Origin: CAZGGW01 sp964525365
Lineage (GTDB): Bacteria; Bacillota_I; Bacilli_A; RF39; UBA660
DNA: 25,938 nucleotides
Reading direction: 5' to 3'
NCBI GenBank assembly: GCA_964525365.1
Contig: CAZGGW010000012.1
Coordinates: 1 to 25,938 of the forward strand
Positions 8,594-15,366 of the stretch are shown here, piece after piece. How positions within the stretch are numbered: the first letter of the stretch is position 1; each line of letters starts with the position of its first letter. The notes beneath the pieces are model-generated. The model made no database searches. It saw nothing but the letters and a program-made list of their open reading frames with translations, and was not told where the DNA came from. The position numbers and the translations under genes were made by a program.

Positions 8594-8721
8594 TTTGACT
8601 CCTATGATTATTCTATCAAATTATTCAAAATAAATCCATAAGGGTATGGACAAATTATTATTTATTTGGTATAATCAATATCACTAAAATTACTTTTAGT
8701 TGAAGGAGTCAAAATGAAAAG
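8586..8721. repeat. 18-bp perfect inverted repeat at the starts of ligA and rnj
   Basis: AGGAGTCAAAATGAAAAG covers the ribosome site and first codons of rnj at 8704-8721. Its exact reverse complement is at 8586-8603, covering the ribosome site and first codons of ligA. The arms are 100 bases apart. Confidence 0.85.
8647..8675 (+). promoter_or_regulatory. Promoter of rnj
   Basis: TGGACA (8647-8652) and TATAAT (8670-8675) on the plus strand have 17 bases between them, with TG just before the -10 element. AAGGAG at 8703-8708 and the ATG at 8714 follow. Confidence 0.75.
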
Positions 8722-10375
8722 TGAAACACTAGTTTTTGCGTTAGGCGGTCTTGGCGAAGTCGGGAAAAACATGTACGTCGTAATGCACGAAGATGAAATT
8801 ATAGTTATAGATGCGGGAGTAAAGTTTCCAGAAGATAGTCTTTTAGGAATCGATTATGTACTAGCAGATTATACTTTTTTAAAACAAAATGAAAGTAAAA
8901 TCAAAGCTTTATTTATCACCCATGGACACGAAGATCATATTGGAGGAATTTCATATTTAATTTCAAATGTAAATATTCCAGTTATATATGCTCCTAAGGT
9001 AGCATGTAGACTTATTAATAAAAAATTAGAAGATAGAAATATTAATTATAAAAATATTGTTGAGTATAATAAAGATACTAAATTAAACTTTAAACACTTC
9101 AGTATTGAGTTTTTTGGCACAACTCACTCTATACCCGATTCTTTTGGAATAAGTATTACTTCTCCTAATGGAGTTGTTGTTTCAACCGGAGATTTTAAAT
9201 TTGATTTAACACCAATCGGACCTATGGCAGAACTTGATAAAATGGCAAGAATTGGCAGTAATGGTGTGACATTATTGTTAAGTGATAGTACGAATGCACT
9301 TCATAGTGGATTTTCTGCGAGTGAATCAATCGTAGACACTGCTTTAGGAGAACTATTCGCAAGAAGTAGAAGCAGAATTATAGTCGCAACTTTTGCTAGT
9401 AATATATATAGACTTTCTCACATAATTGAAACTTGTAAAGAAAATAATAGAAAAGTTGTAGTATTTGGAAGAAGTATGACTAATAATATTGAAATCGCTT
9501 CTGAATGTGGTTATATAAAGGATAAAGGTATTATTATTTCTCACGAAGAATCATTAAAATATAAACCAGAGGAATTGTGCTTATTATGTACCGGATCTCA
9601 AGGAGAATCACTTGCAGCTCTTTCTAGAATTGCAAATGGGACTGACAAAAATATTACTCTTATGCCAAACGATACCGTTATATTTTCATCAAGTCCAATT
9701 CCTGGTAATGCTTTAAGTATAAATAGAATAATAAATAAATTGTATTTAAAAGGAGCAACTGTTTATACAAATAGCATGGATGCCGACCTTCACACTTCTG
9801 GACACGCGAAGTCAGAAGAATTAAAACTTTTGTTAAGACTTTTAAAACCAAATTATTTTATGCCAGCACACGGAGAATATAGAATGTTAAAAGCACATGG
9901 AGATTTGGCTATTAAATGTGACATTCCAAAAGAAAACATCTTTATATTACAAAACGGAGAGAGACTTGCCATGGTGGATGGAAAAGTTTATAAAAAAGAT
10001 TCAATATTAATAAATGATATTTACGTAGATGGCAAAAGAGTTGGGGATTTAGGAGCATCTATAATAAAAGATAGAAAAATTATGTCAAACGAAGGCGTAC
10101 TTGCCGCAATATTAAATATTAATACAACTGAAAAAAAACTATTACTTTCGCCAATGGTATCAACACGAGGATTCGTAATAGTAAATGAAAAGAAAGATTT
10201 AATAAATGATATTCAAAATAAAATTGAAATAATCGCAGAAAACGAACTTGAAAAAGATAACTTTAGCATAATAGATTTGAAAAATAAAATAATACTTGAA
10301 ATAAATAGTTATGTTAACGAACTAACAGGTAGAAGGCCTATAATCTTACCAATTATTTTAGAAATAAATAATTAA
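8714..10375 (+). CDS. rnj: Ribonuclease J
   Basis: RNase J is a metallo-beta-lactamase/beta-CASP nuclease that acts in mRNA decay and rRNA maturation, with 5'-3' exonuclease and endonuclease activity in Firmicutes. The 553-residue protein starts GGLGEVGKNMYVV, then carries the metal-binding HGHEDH at 70-75, the metal site in TTHSIPDSFG, VVSTGDFKFD, and the beta-CASP motifs TFASNIYRL and CTGSQGE. HTSGHAKSEELKLL and MPAHGEYRML follow before the C-terminal domain. It is the only clear plus-strand gene in the window and has its own promoter and terminator. Paralogues RnjA and RnjB cannot be separated from this sequence alone, so the general symbol is used. RNase Y, its usual partner in RNA decay, is encoded at 15350. 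Confidence 0.96.
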   Translation: MKSETLVFALGGLGEVGKNMYVVMHEDEIIVIDAGVKFPEDSLLGIDYVLADYTFLKQNESKIKALFITHGHEDHIGGISYLISNVNIPVIYAPKVACRLINKKLEDRNINYKNIVEYNKDTKLNFKHFSIEFFGTTHSIPDSFGISITSPNGVVVSTGDFKFDLTPIGPMAELDKMARIGSNGVTLLLSDSTNALHSGFSASESIVDTALGELFARSRSRIIVATFASNIYRLSHIIETCKENNRKVVVFGRSMTNNIEIASECGYIKDKGIIISHEESLKYKPEELCLLCTGSQGESLAALSRIANGTDKNITLMPNDTVIFSSSPIPGNALSINRIINKLYLKGATVYTNSMDADLHTSGHAKSEELKLLLRLLKPNYFMPAHGEYRMLKAHGDLAIKCDIPKENIFILQNGERLAMVDGKVYKKDSILINDIYVDGKRVGDLGASIIKDRKIMSNEGVLAAILNINTTEKKLLLSPMVSTRGFVIVNEKKDLINDIQNKIEIIAENELEKDNFSIIDLKNKIILEINSYVNELTGRRPIILPIILEINN

Positions 10376-10399
10376 AAACTATAGCTTGTGCTATAGTTT
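10376..10399. terminator. Bidirectional terminator between rnj and the convergent membrane protein gene
   Basis: A perfect 10-bp stem AAACTATAGC/GCTATAGTTT (10376-10385 and 10390-10399) has a TTGT loop. It is followed by C and a T run on the plus strand, and by TTTTTAATT on the minus strand. It also holds the stop codon of the minus-strand gene. Confidence 0.85.
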
Positions 10400-11200
10400 C
10401 TTTTTATTTTCAACTTTCAAAGTACTGTTTTTAATTTTTTTATTTTCTTTTGATGTAACAATTAAACACAAATAGTTTCCTAACATTATAAGAATAATAA
10501 GCAGAAAAGAAATAAATTCTAAATCTCCTAATATTAAAGAAACAACTATCGTTATATATCCAAAAAATATAGTAGCATAAAATAATTCTTTCTTTTTAAA
10601 TATTATAGAAGTCACACTAAAAAATATAAAAATAAGAATAAATGGTGCGACTAGTTCTATTATATAATATAAAAGTAATATAAAAGATACTATTGAAAGT
10701 ATAATTCTTAATGTTTTAAAACTTTTCGCTTTATTTTTCATTAAAAGCTTTTTTATTTTGTTTTCACTTTTTACATTTTTATCTCTTGGTAATACCAAAA
10801 TAATAAAATTTCCGATCGTTAATAATAATATTACCACCTCAATAGTGCTTAATAACCACGCTCCTGTAAAGCACATAATGAGTATCCCAATTAGTAAAGC
10901 CATAAAAGATAGTTCTTTTTTTCTAAATATTATAGAAGTGACAGAAATAATCAAAAATAATAGAAATGTTAGTAATAATAGGCCGAATTCAATCCAAACT
11001 AATATAAGTTTAAAAAAATGTACATTATCCAATTGCTCTATTTTATCTAATGTCTCAAAATCCAATTTGGGTAACATAGAATCAAACAACGCAGCAAACC
11101 AATCTGTATTAATACAAATAAGATACAGCAAAAAAACTGCTGCTATTGCCAACAATATTTTCAACAATGTTTTTTTATTTTTTATCACAAAACTTTTCAT
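10391..11200 (-). CDS. Multi-pass membrane protein with an internal duplication, unknown function
   Basis: The 269-residue protein is very hydrophobic, with about seven to eight membrane segments. Its second part repeats its first: SVTSIIFRKKEL at 86-97 returns as SVTSIIFKKKEL at 195-206. Each copy sits after a hydrophobic segment and before two more, and each ends in a basic loop (KNVKSENKIKKLL and SKENKKIKNSTLK). A short N-terminal anchor with an acidic external loop (LDFETLDKIEQLDNV) precedes the first copy. I do not recognise the family. The ATG follows AGGAGG. It lies 42 bases after the dehydrogenase gene on the same strand and may be cotranscribed with it. Confidence 0.75.
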   Translation of the reverse strand: MKSFVIKNKKTLLKILLAIAAVFLLYLICINTDWFAALFDSMLPKLDFETLDKIEQLDNVHFFKLILVWIEFGLLLLTFLLFLIISVTSIIFRKKELSFMALLIGILIMCFTGAWLLSTIEVVILLLTIGNFIILVLPRDKNVKSENKIKKLLMKNKAKSFKTLRIILSIVSFILLLYYIIELVAPFILIFIFFSVTSIIFKKKELFYATIFFGYITIVVSLILGDLEFISFLLIILIMLGNYLCLIVTSKENKKIKNSTLKVENKKKL

Positions 11201-11232
11201 ACTTCCTCCTATAATAAGGATATATTAAAAAT

Positions 11233-11254
11233 AAAGTTTTGTCTACACAACTTT
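11233..11254 (-). terminator. Weak possible terminator after the dehydrogenase gene
   Basis: AAAGTT (minus strand, at the gene end) and AACTTT can pair as a short 6-bp stem, followed by ATTTTT. It includes the stop codon of the dehydrogenase. It is weak, and readthrough into the membrane-protein gene is likely. Confidence 0.35.
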
Positions 11255-11992
11255 TGCTTTTTGAATTTTATATGTTACTTTTAATACTAATTTTCTTGGT
11301 AATAATCTATTACTAAATACGCCAAGTTTCATCATTAATCCGGGTATTATTATAAGTTTATTTTTCTTCATCTTTTTAAGTGCATATTTTACCACATCAT
11401 TAGCTTTCAACGCTTTTACAGTAAACTTAACACCCGCTCTATCATTAAAACCGGTATCTACTGGACCTGGACATAATATATTGATTTTAACATTACTTTT
11501 TGCCACACGTAATTCCTCATATATCGCAGAACTCAAACTATAAACATATGCTTTTGATGCATAGTAAGAAGAAAGTAAAGGACCAGGTTGAAACGCAGCG
11601 CTTGAAGCAACATTTAATATTCTACCACTATCTCTTTGTTTAAATTCAATCAAGAATAACTTTGTAAGAATGTGATATGTCCTAATATTTAAATCAATAA
11701 GATTTAATTCCTTATCTAAATCAGTTTCATCAAATGGGCCAAATACTCCAAATCCTGCGTTATTAATTAAAAAATCAACTCTACCCTTAGTTTGCTCATA
11801 CAAATTTATGACATTTTCTTCAACACTTAAATCAGTAGATATTATTTCAACATTACCTTTTAACTCTTTTTTAACATCTTCTAATTTTTCTTTGTTTCTC
11901 GCAGCCAATATTAAATCATATCCTAATTTATTTAATTCTTTAGCAAATTCAAGCCCCATTCCATTAGAAGCTCCAGTTATTAAAGCTCTCAT
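11243..11992 (-). CDS. Short-chain dehydrogenase/reductase (classical SDR)
   Basis: The 249-residue protein is a full-length classical SDR, an NAD(P)-dependent oxidoreductase. The cofactor motif TGASNGMG is at residues 6-13, NNAG at 77-80, the catalytic serine region in NVASSAAFQPG near 130, and the YxxxK pair Y143/K147 in SYYASKAYVYSL. The PG motif after strand six is CPGPVDTGF. The arginine at 32 after the second strand (LAARNKEKL) suggests NADPH use. The C-terminal basic tail (RNRLLPRKLVLKVTYKIQKAKVV region) is common in the DltE/YqjQ-like SDR group. The substrate cannot be told from sequence. A palindrome lies just upstream of the start. Confidence 0.93.
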   Translation of the reverse strand: MRALITGASNGMGLEFAKELNKLGYDLILAARNKEKLEDVKKELKGNVEIISTDLSVEENVINLYEQTKGRVDFLINNAGFGVFGPFDETDLDKELNLIDLNIRTYHILTKLFLIEFKQRDSGRILNVASSAAFQPGPLLSSYYASKAYVYSLSSAIYEELRVAKSNVKINILCPGPVDTGFNDRAGVKFTVKALKANDVVKYALKKMKKNKLIIIPGLMMKLGVFSNRLLPRKLVLKVTYKIQKAKVV

Positions 11993-12005
11993 AAAACACC
12001 TCTTA

Positions 12006-12022
12006 TGTTATAAAGTATAACA
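12006..12022. promoter_or_regulatory. Palindrome upstream of the dehydrogenase gene
   Basis: TGTTATA and TATAACA form a perfect 7-bp inverted repeat around three bases. On the minus strand it includes TATACT, a possible -10 element for the dehydrogenase gene, whose ATG is at 11992. There is no T tail, so an operator fits better than a terminator. No good -35 is seen. Confidence 0.4.
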
Positions 12023-12029
12023 CATTTAA

Positions 12030-12551
12030 TTAAATATTTCTTTTCAATTCTAAAAATTTACAATTATCAACTACATCTGAAAGATTATAAATTGTTAAAA
12101 ATCTTTTGTCTTCACTGTCAGAAAATTTGATAGATATACCATTTGATTGTTGCCATAAAATTAGATTTTTACTATAATCATCTATTAAAACAGAATTTTC
12201 AGCATTTACAATCACATTTTTATCTACGCCTCTAGGCACACTAATTAAAGATATATACCTATCTCTTTTTCTAACAAAGATTGATTTCGCAATCATTTCT
12301 TCAATTGAATTTACAGTTGTTAAAATAAAAATATTTTTATATATTTTAGATTCTCTTATTTTCTGAATATTTTTAAATGCGCAATTGATTTCCTCGGTTG
12401 TTTCAAGCAGTTTATACCAGTTTAATTGTTTATAAAATTCTATAACTTTATCTCTGTCATCTAAATTTATTCCCATGCATTTCATCATTTCATAAGTAGG
12501 TTTAATAGTATCTGCAATTACTCCATCAAAATCAATATACAAATATTCCAT
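12030..12551 (-). CDS. HAD-like phosphatase, paralogue of the gene at 24432
   Basis: The 173-residue protein carries the HAD nucleophile motif DFDGVIAD (D7 and D9), a Thr motif in FILTTVNS, and the acidic motif IV in VLIDDYSKNLILWQ. The pattern DDxxxNLxxWxxxxGIxIKF resembles small HAD enzymes such as 5'(3')-deoxyribonucleotidases, which use nucleoside monophosphates, but the substrate is not established. It shares VPR, LIDD, NL-W and GI-IKFS with the protein encoded at 24432, so the two are paralogues. It is the third gene after the Nudix-type regulator, 49 bases downstream of the histidine phosphatase gene, and has its own AGGAGG. Confidence 0.8.
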   Translation of the reverse strand: MEYLYIDFDGVIADTIKPTYEMMKCMGINLDDRDKVIEFYKQLNWYKLLETTEEINCAFKNIQKIRESKIYKNIFILTTVNSIEEMIAKSIFVRKRDRYISLISVPRGVDKNVIVNAENSVLIDDYSKNLILWQQSNGISIKFSDSEDKRFLTIYNLSDVVDNCKFLELKRNI

Positions 12552-12600
12552 AATCCTCCTAATAAATATTTAATTCTAATTTTAAATCTTCAACATCATC

Positions 12601-13179
12601 TTACTCTTCTATTGGTTCATGGTAGTATCTATAAATATATTTTTTTTCTAAATCCAATATATGTATTGAGGCATGTTCTACTCCAAATCTTGTTTTGTTT
12701 GTATCCAATTCAATATTATAAAGATAATAATATAAAGCATTAATATTTCCTCTATGAGTTACGACTAAACAGTTATCGTAACTTTTTAATTTACCTATAT
12801 AAGCTATAAACTTCTCATAAAAACTTCTCATTGACTCTCCGTTTGGATAACATGCGCCAACATTCAAATGGCTGAAAAATTCAGGATATTGAGACGTCGC
12901 TGCTAACTTACTCATTCCGTTTAATAAGCCCTTATTTAATTCTCTTAAATTAGAATCTTTTATTATTTTATCTTTTTTATCTAAATTTTTATTTGTTATT
13001 TCACTGGTAAACAAACATCGTTCTACATCACTTGTAATTATTGAATTGAATTTTATATTTTTATTTATAAACTCACCAATCTTTTGTGCCTGACCTATAC
13101 CTTCAATTGTCAGTCCAACATTACTCCATCCTCCAATGTAATATTCATCATCTTGCGCATGTCGCATTAAATAAATCAT
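12601..13179 (-). CDS. Histidine phosphatase family protein
   Basis: The 192-residue protein belongs to the histidine phosphatase (phosphoglycerate mutase-like) superfamily. The catalytic His7 lies in LMRHAQDDE; the usual RHGE is RHAQ here. The other core residues are visible: SDVERCLFTSEI (arginine 54), LRELNKGLLNGMS (glutamate near 80) and the second catalytic His142 in VVTHRGNINALYYYL. Family members remove phosphate from small metabolites, sugars or nucleotides; this one has no clear substrate signature. It starts only 8 bases after the unknown gene at 13188, with AGGAGG, so the two are cotranscribed. Confidence 0.9.
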   Translation of the reverse strand: MIYLMRHAQDDEYYIGGWSNVGLTIEGIGQAQKIGEFINKNIKFNSIITSDVERCLFTSEITNKNLDKKDKIIKDSNLRELNKGLLNGMSKLAATSQYPEFFSHLNVGACYPNGESMRSFYEKFIAYIGKLKSYDNCLVVTHRGNINALYYYLYNIELDTNKTRFGVEHASIHILDLEKKYIYRYYHEPIEE

Positions 13180-13187
13180 AATACCTC

Positions 13188-13847
13188 CTATACCAATTTT
13201 TTTTCTAAAACCATACTACTATTTTCCAATTTTATTTCTAATTCTTTTTTGTTAATAAGTTTTATCCTAATCATTTCTTCTATTATTTTACTTTTTATAC
13301 TTTTCAATTCGTTTAATTCAAACAAATCTAATTGACTTTTTATATCCTTTCCACATAATAACGACAAATGACCTTTTTGTAATAAATTTAGATAATATAA
13401 ATTAATTGGAATATAAATGTTATTTTTTTGTATATATTTGTTGAATGATAATCTACATTCCTCAGTAGAAATAAAACCATACGATTCTTGATCACTTTGG
13501 GTTCTAAAACTCCATTTTTTTACTATTATTGGCATAATATCATCAAATTCCCCCTTATAATATGATTCTAATATTTCTTTTGTATTTGAATCAGTAGATT
13601 TTTCCATCATTGTATAAACACAACAACCAAATAAATCTTCTCCAGCTTCAAGATCATATTCTTCTATAAATTTCTTTTTCTTTTCAAGAATGTCTATAAT
13701 AATTGATGAATTACTGAATATATCAAATACTTTTTTATCTTCCGGTACCTTTGCCATTTCATTTCTTTTATAATTTTCTATTCTTTCATCTACTGGATTT
13801 AGTTCATAAACTATATACTCGTTATTCACTCTTTTATATAAATACAT
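13188..13847 (-). CDS. Unknown soluble protein in the Nudix/phosphatase cluster
   Basis: The 219-residue protein has no membrane segment and no motif I recognise. It is rich in Lys, Glu, Ile and Asn, with helical stretches (SSIIIDILEKKKKFIEEYDL and LKSIKSKIIEEMIRIKLINKK) and a cysteine pair in LFGCCVYTMMEK. The ATG has a strong AAAGGAGG site. It leads a run of three closely spaced genes (this one, histidine phosphatase, HAD-like) directly after the Nudix regulator gene. A role linked to nucleotide or cofactor metabolism would fit the neighbours but is only an inference. Confidence 0.7.
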   Translation of the reverse strand: MYLYKRVNNEYIVYELNPVDERIENYKRNEMAKVPEDKKVFDIFSNSSIIIDILEKKKKFIEEYDLEAGEDLFGCCVYTMMEKSTDSNTKEILESYYKGEFDDIMPIIVKKWSFRTQSDQESYGFISTEECRLSFNKYIQKNNIYIPINLYYLNLLQKGHLSLLCGKDIKSQLDLFELNELKSIKSKIIEEMIRIKLINKKELEIKLENSSMVLEKKLV

Positions 13848-13904
13848 TTTATCCTCCTTTATTTATATATCTAAGATTTTTTATTTTACATTTGCATTTC
13901 TGTT

Positions 13905-13921
13905 TGTGTATCATCTACACA
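13905..13921. promoter_or_regulatory. Palindrome between the Nudix regulator gene and the unknown gene
   Basis: TGTGTA and TACACA form a perfect 6-bp inverted repeat around five bases. It lies about 60-75 bases upstream of the ATG at 13847, close to where a promoter for that gene would sit (TAAAAT is 18 bases downstream on the minus strand). A possible operator. Confidence 0.35.
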
Positions 13922-13935
13922 TATAATTTTTATAT

Positions 13936-13961
13936 AAAAATATATCTTAGAATATATTTTT
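13936..13961 (-). terminator. Possible terminator at the end of the Nudix regulator gene
   Basis: AAAAATATAT/ATATATTTTT (13936-13945 and 13952-13961) forms a perfect 10-bp stem with a 6-base loop that overlaps the last codons of the gene. It is made only of A and T, so its strength is uncertain. Confidence 0.5.
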
Positions 13962-14621
13962 ATTATCTATATTGTTTTTAAATATGTATACTTTTGCAGG
14001 TTTTCGTCCTTCAAACTTTATTTCTTTATTAGTATCATCAATTATATTTAAACTAAGTAACTTCTTTCTAAAATTTCTTCTATCAAACTTTTTATTTAAT
14101 ATTGCTTCATACACTTTTTGTATTTCAGGCATCGTAAATTCTTGCGGGAATAATGTTTTTAAAATATTAGTTGATAGTATTTTACTTTTTAATTCTTCTA
14201 ATGATTTATTAATAATAATGTTGTGATCATATGCAAGATTTGGGATTTTATTTATACTAACCCAATCTGCGTTATCTGTTTTTAATGTATTCTTTAAAAG
14301 ATTAACTTTATTAGAATCTATCACACCTATAAATGAGATGCCTATCATACGCTTAAGATTAGACCTATTAATATCATCAAATAATCCTGTAAACTCTAAA
14401 TCTATATTTTTAATACCAGTTTTTTCATATAATTCTCTTGAAGCTCCAGTTATTAACAGCTCGTTATTATAAAGTGCTCCACTTGGTAATGCCCACAAAC
14501 CTTTAAATGGATTATTTGTTCTTTTTACAAGCAGCACTTTAATAACTCCTCTTTCCACTGTAAACAAAGTAGTAATAACGTGTATACCGATATTTTTGTA
14601 CATTGGATTTTTTATTTCCAT
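13947..14621 (-). CDS. NrtR-like Nudix transcriptional regulator
   Basis: The 224-residue protein has an N-terminal Nudix fold and a C-terminal winged-helix domain, the layout of NrtR regulators, which sense ADP-ribose and control NAD metabolism genes. The Nudix box is G48-x5-E54-x7-R62-E63-L-Y-E66-K67-T-G69-I70: one of the two adjacent metal-binding glutamates is Lys. A damaged box is common in NrtR proteins that bind but do not hydrolyse the ligand. The C-terminal part is characteristic: FTMPEIQKVYEAIL, DRRNFRKKLLSLNII, GRKPAKVYIF. The Nudix domain also has GLWALPSGAL. It has its own TTGACA/TATTAT promoter filled with repeated GCG-containing sites, which suggests autoregulation. An active Nudix hydrolase is the alternative, but less likely. 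Target genes are not proven; the cluster downstream is the first candidate. Confidence 0.85.
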   Translation of the reverse strand: MEIKNPMYKNIGIHVITTLFTVERGVIKVLLVKRTNNPFKGLWALPSGALYNNELLITGASRELYEKTGIKNIDLEFTGLFDDINRSNLKRMIGISFIGVIDSNKVNLLKNTLKTDNADWVSINKIPNLAYDHNIIINKSLEELKSKILSTNILKTLFPQEFTMPEIQKVYEAILNKKFDRRNFRKKLLSLNIIDDTNKEIKFEGRKPAKVYIFKNNIDNKNIF

Positions 14622-14640
14622 GTTTTCTCCTTATATTTAT

Positions 14641-14669
14641 ATAATATGCGTATTATTAACGCTTGTCAA
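14641..14669 (-). promoter_or_regulatory. Promoter of the NrtR-like gene, overlapped by palindromic sites
   Basis: On the minus strand TTGACA (14664-14669) and TATTAT (14641-14646) are 17 bases apart. The spacer contains GCGTTAATAATACGC, and ATAATACGCATATTAT covers the -10 element. AAGGAG follows before the ATG at 14621. Confidence 0.75.
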
Positions 14670-14744
14670 TACAAAAAAGATCTTTTGTTAAATATTACGC
14701 TAATAAATATATTTTTCTTACCTAAAAATATAGATTATCAACGC
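14652..14744 (-). repeat. Three GCGTTRATAAT-like sites upstream of the NrtR-like gene
   Basis: On the minus strand GCGTTAATAAT is at 14652-14662, AGCGTAATATT at 14691-14701 and GCGTTGATAAT at 14734-14744. The two outer copies match at 10 of 11 bases, and spacing is about 40 bases each. Two sit inside inverted repeats: TATTA/TAATA around CGC at 14693-14705, and TTATCA/TGATAA around ACGCA at 14735-14751. GCG is otherwise rare in this AT-rich intergenic stretch. Confidence 0.6.
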
Positions 14745-14826
14745 ATGATAAGTTGATCGATAAGAATAGTTTAACAAATTGCTCATACAAAGTCATTAAC
14801 TTTATATATTTTTTTAATTACTAGTT

Positions 14827-15300
14827 TTATTTTTCTAATTTTCTTTCAAGTTCACCAACTGATGACACAGTTTTAGATTCAAATAAAAGAGGTTTTTTAG
14901 AACGAGTTATTATTTTCTTTTCAAAAGTACCTTCTAAAACTTTCAAATAATAACTGCGTTCTATGTTATTTATGTATGGTATTTCATAAAAATCATATTT
15001 TGTTTCATAAACTTGTTCTTCTTGATTGGCACTATTTGTAGACTTATTTATTATTGTTACTTTAAAATCATCAAAACAATATTTATTTTTAAAATCTATA
15101 ACATATTTATATGTTTCATTCTTCCTTATCTTCATGTTTACTACTATACTTTTTTCTTCAATTTCTATTGAGTCCAATTTAAAATAACTTAATTTACTTA
15201 TATCTCCATCATGTACCATTGCCAAAATTGAAGAAATAAGTGGCAACATTGTAAAATCAACATCGTTACCTTCAATTATCTGTTCATTTTTATCTTCCAT
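14827..15300 (-). CDS. Unknown soluble protein downstream of rny
   Basis: The 157-residue protein has no membrane segment or known motif. It is acidic at the N-terminus (MEDKNEQIIEGNDVDFTMLP), then shows alternating beta-strand-like stretches (YFKLDSIEIEEKSIVVNMKIRK, YKYVIDFKNKYCFDDFKVTII) and a C-terminal helix (SVGELERKLEK). It lies 49 bases after rny, beyond a terminator, and a TATAAT at 15319-15324 (minus strand) could start its own transcript. No good Shine-Dalgarno site is seen, which makes the start a little uncertain. I do not recognise a function. Confidence 0.65.
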   Translation of the reverse strand: MEDKNEQIIEGNDVDFTMLPLISSILAMVHDGDISKLSYFKLDSIEIEEKSIVVNMKIRKNETYKYVIDFKNKYCFDDFKVTIINKSTNSANQEEQVYETKYDFYEIPYINNIERSYYLKVLEGTFEKKIITRSKKPLLFESKTVSSVGELERKLEK

Positions 15301-15338
15301 AAATCATCCACAAAATAAATTATATAATACATTAAAAA

Positions 15339-15366
15339 AAGAAACAACTTTATTTTGCTGTTTCTT
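15339..15366 (-). terminator. Terminator after rny
   Basis: On the minus strand AAGAAACAGC and GTTGTTTCTT pair with one mismatch across an 8-base loop, followed by TTTTT. The stem overlaps the last codons of rny. Confidence 0.65.

Noticed and set aside
10758..11228. 156-residue plus-strand frame opposite the duplicated membrane protein
   Set aside because: It has no ribosome site or promoter, and the minus-strand frame has a strong ribosome site, a terminator and an internal protein repeat.
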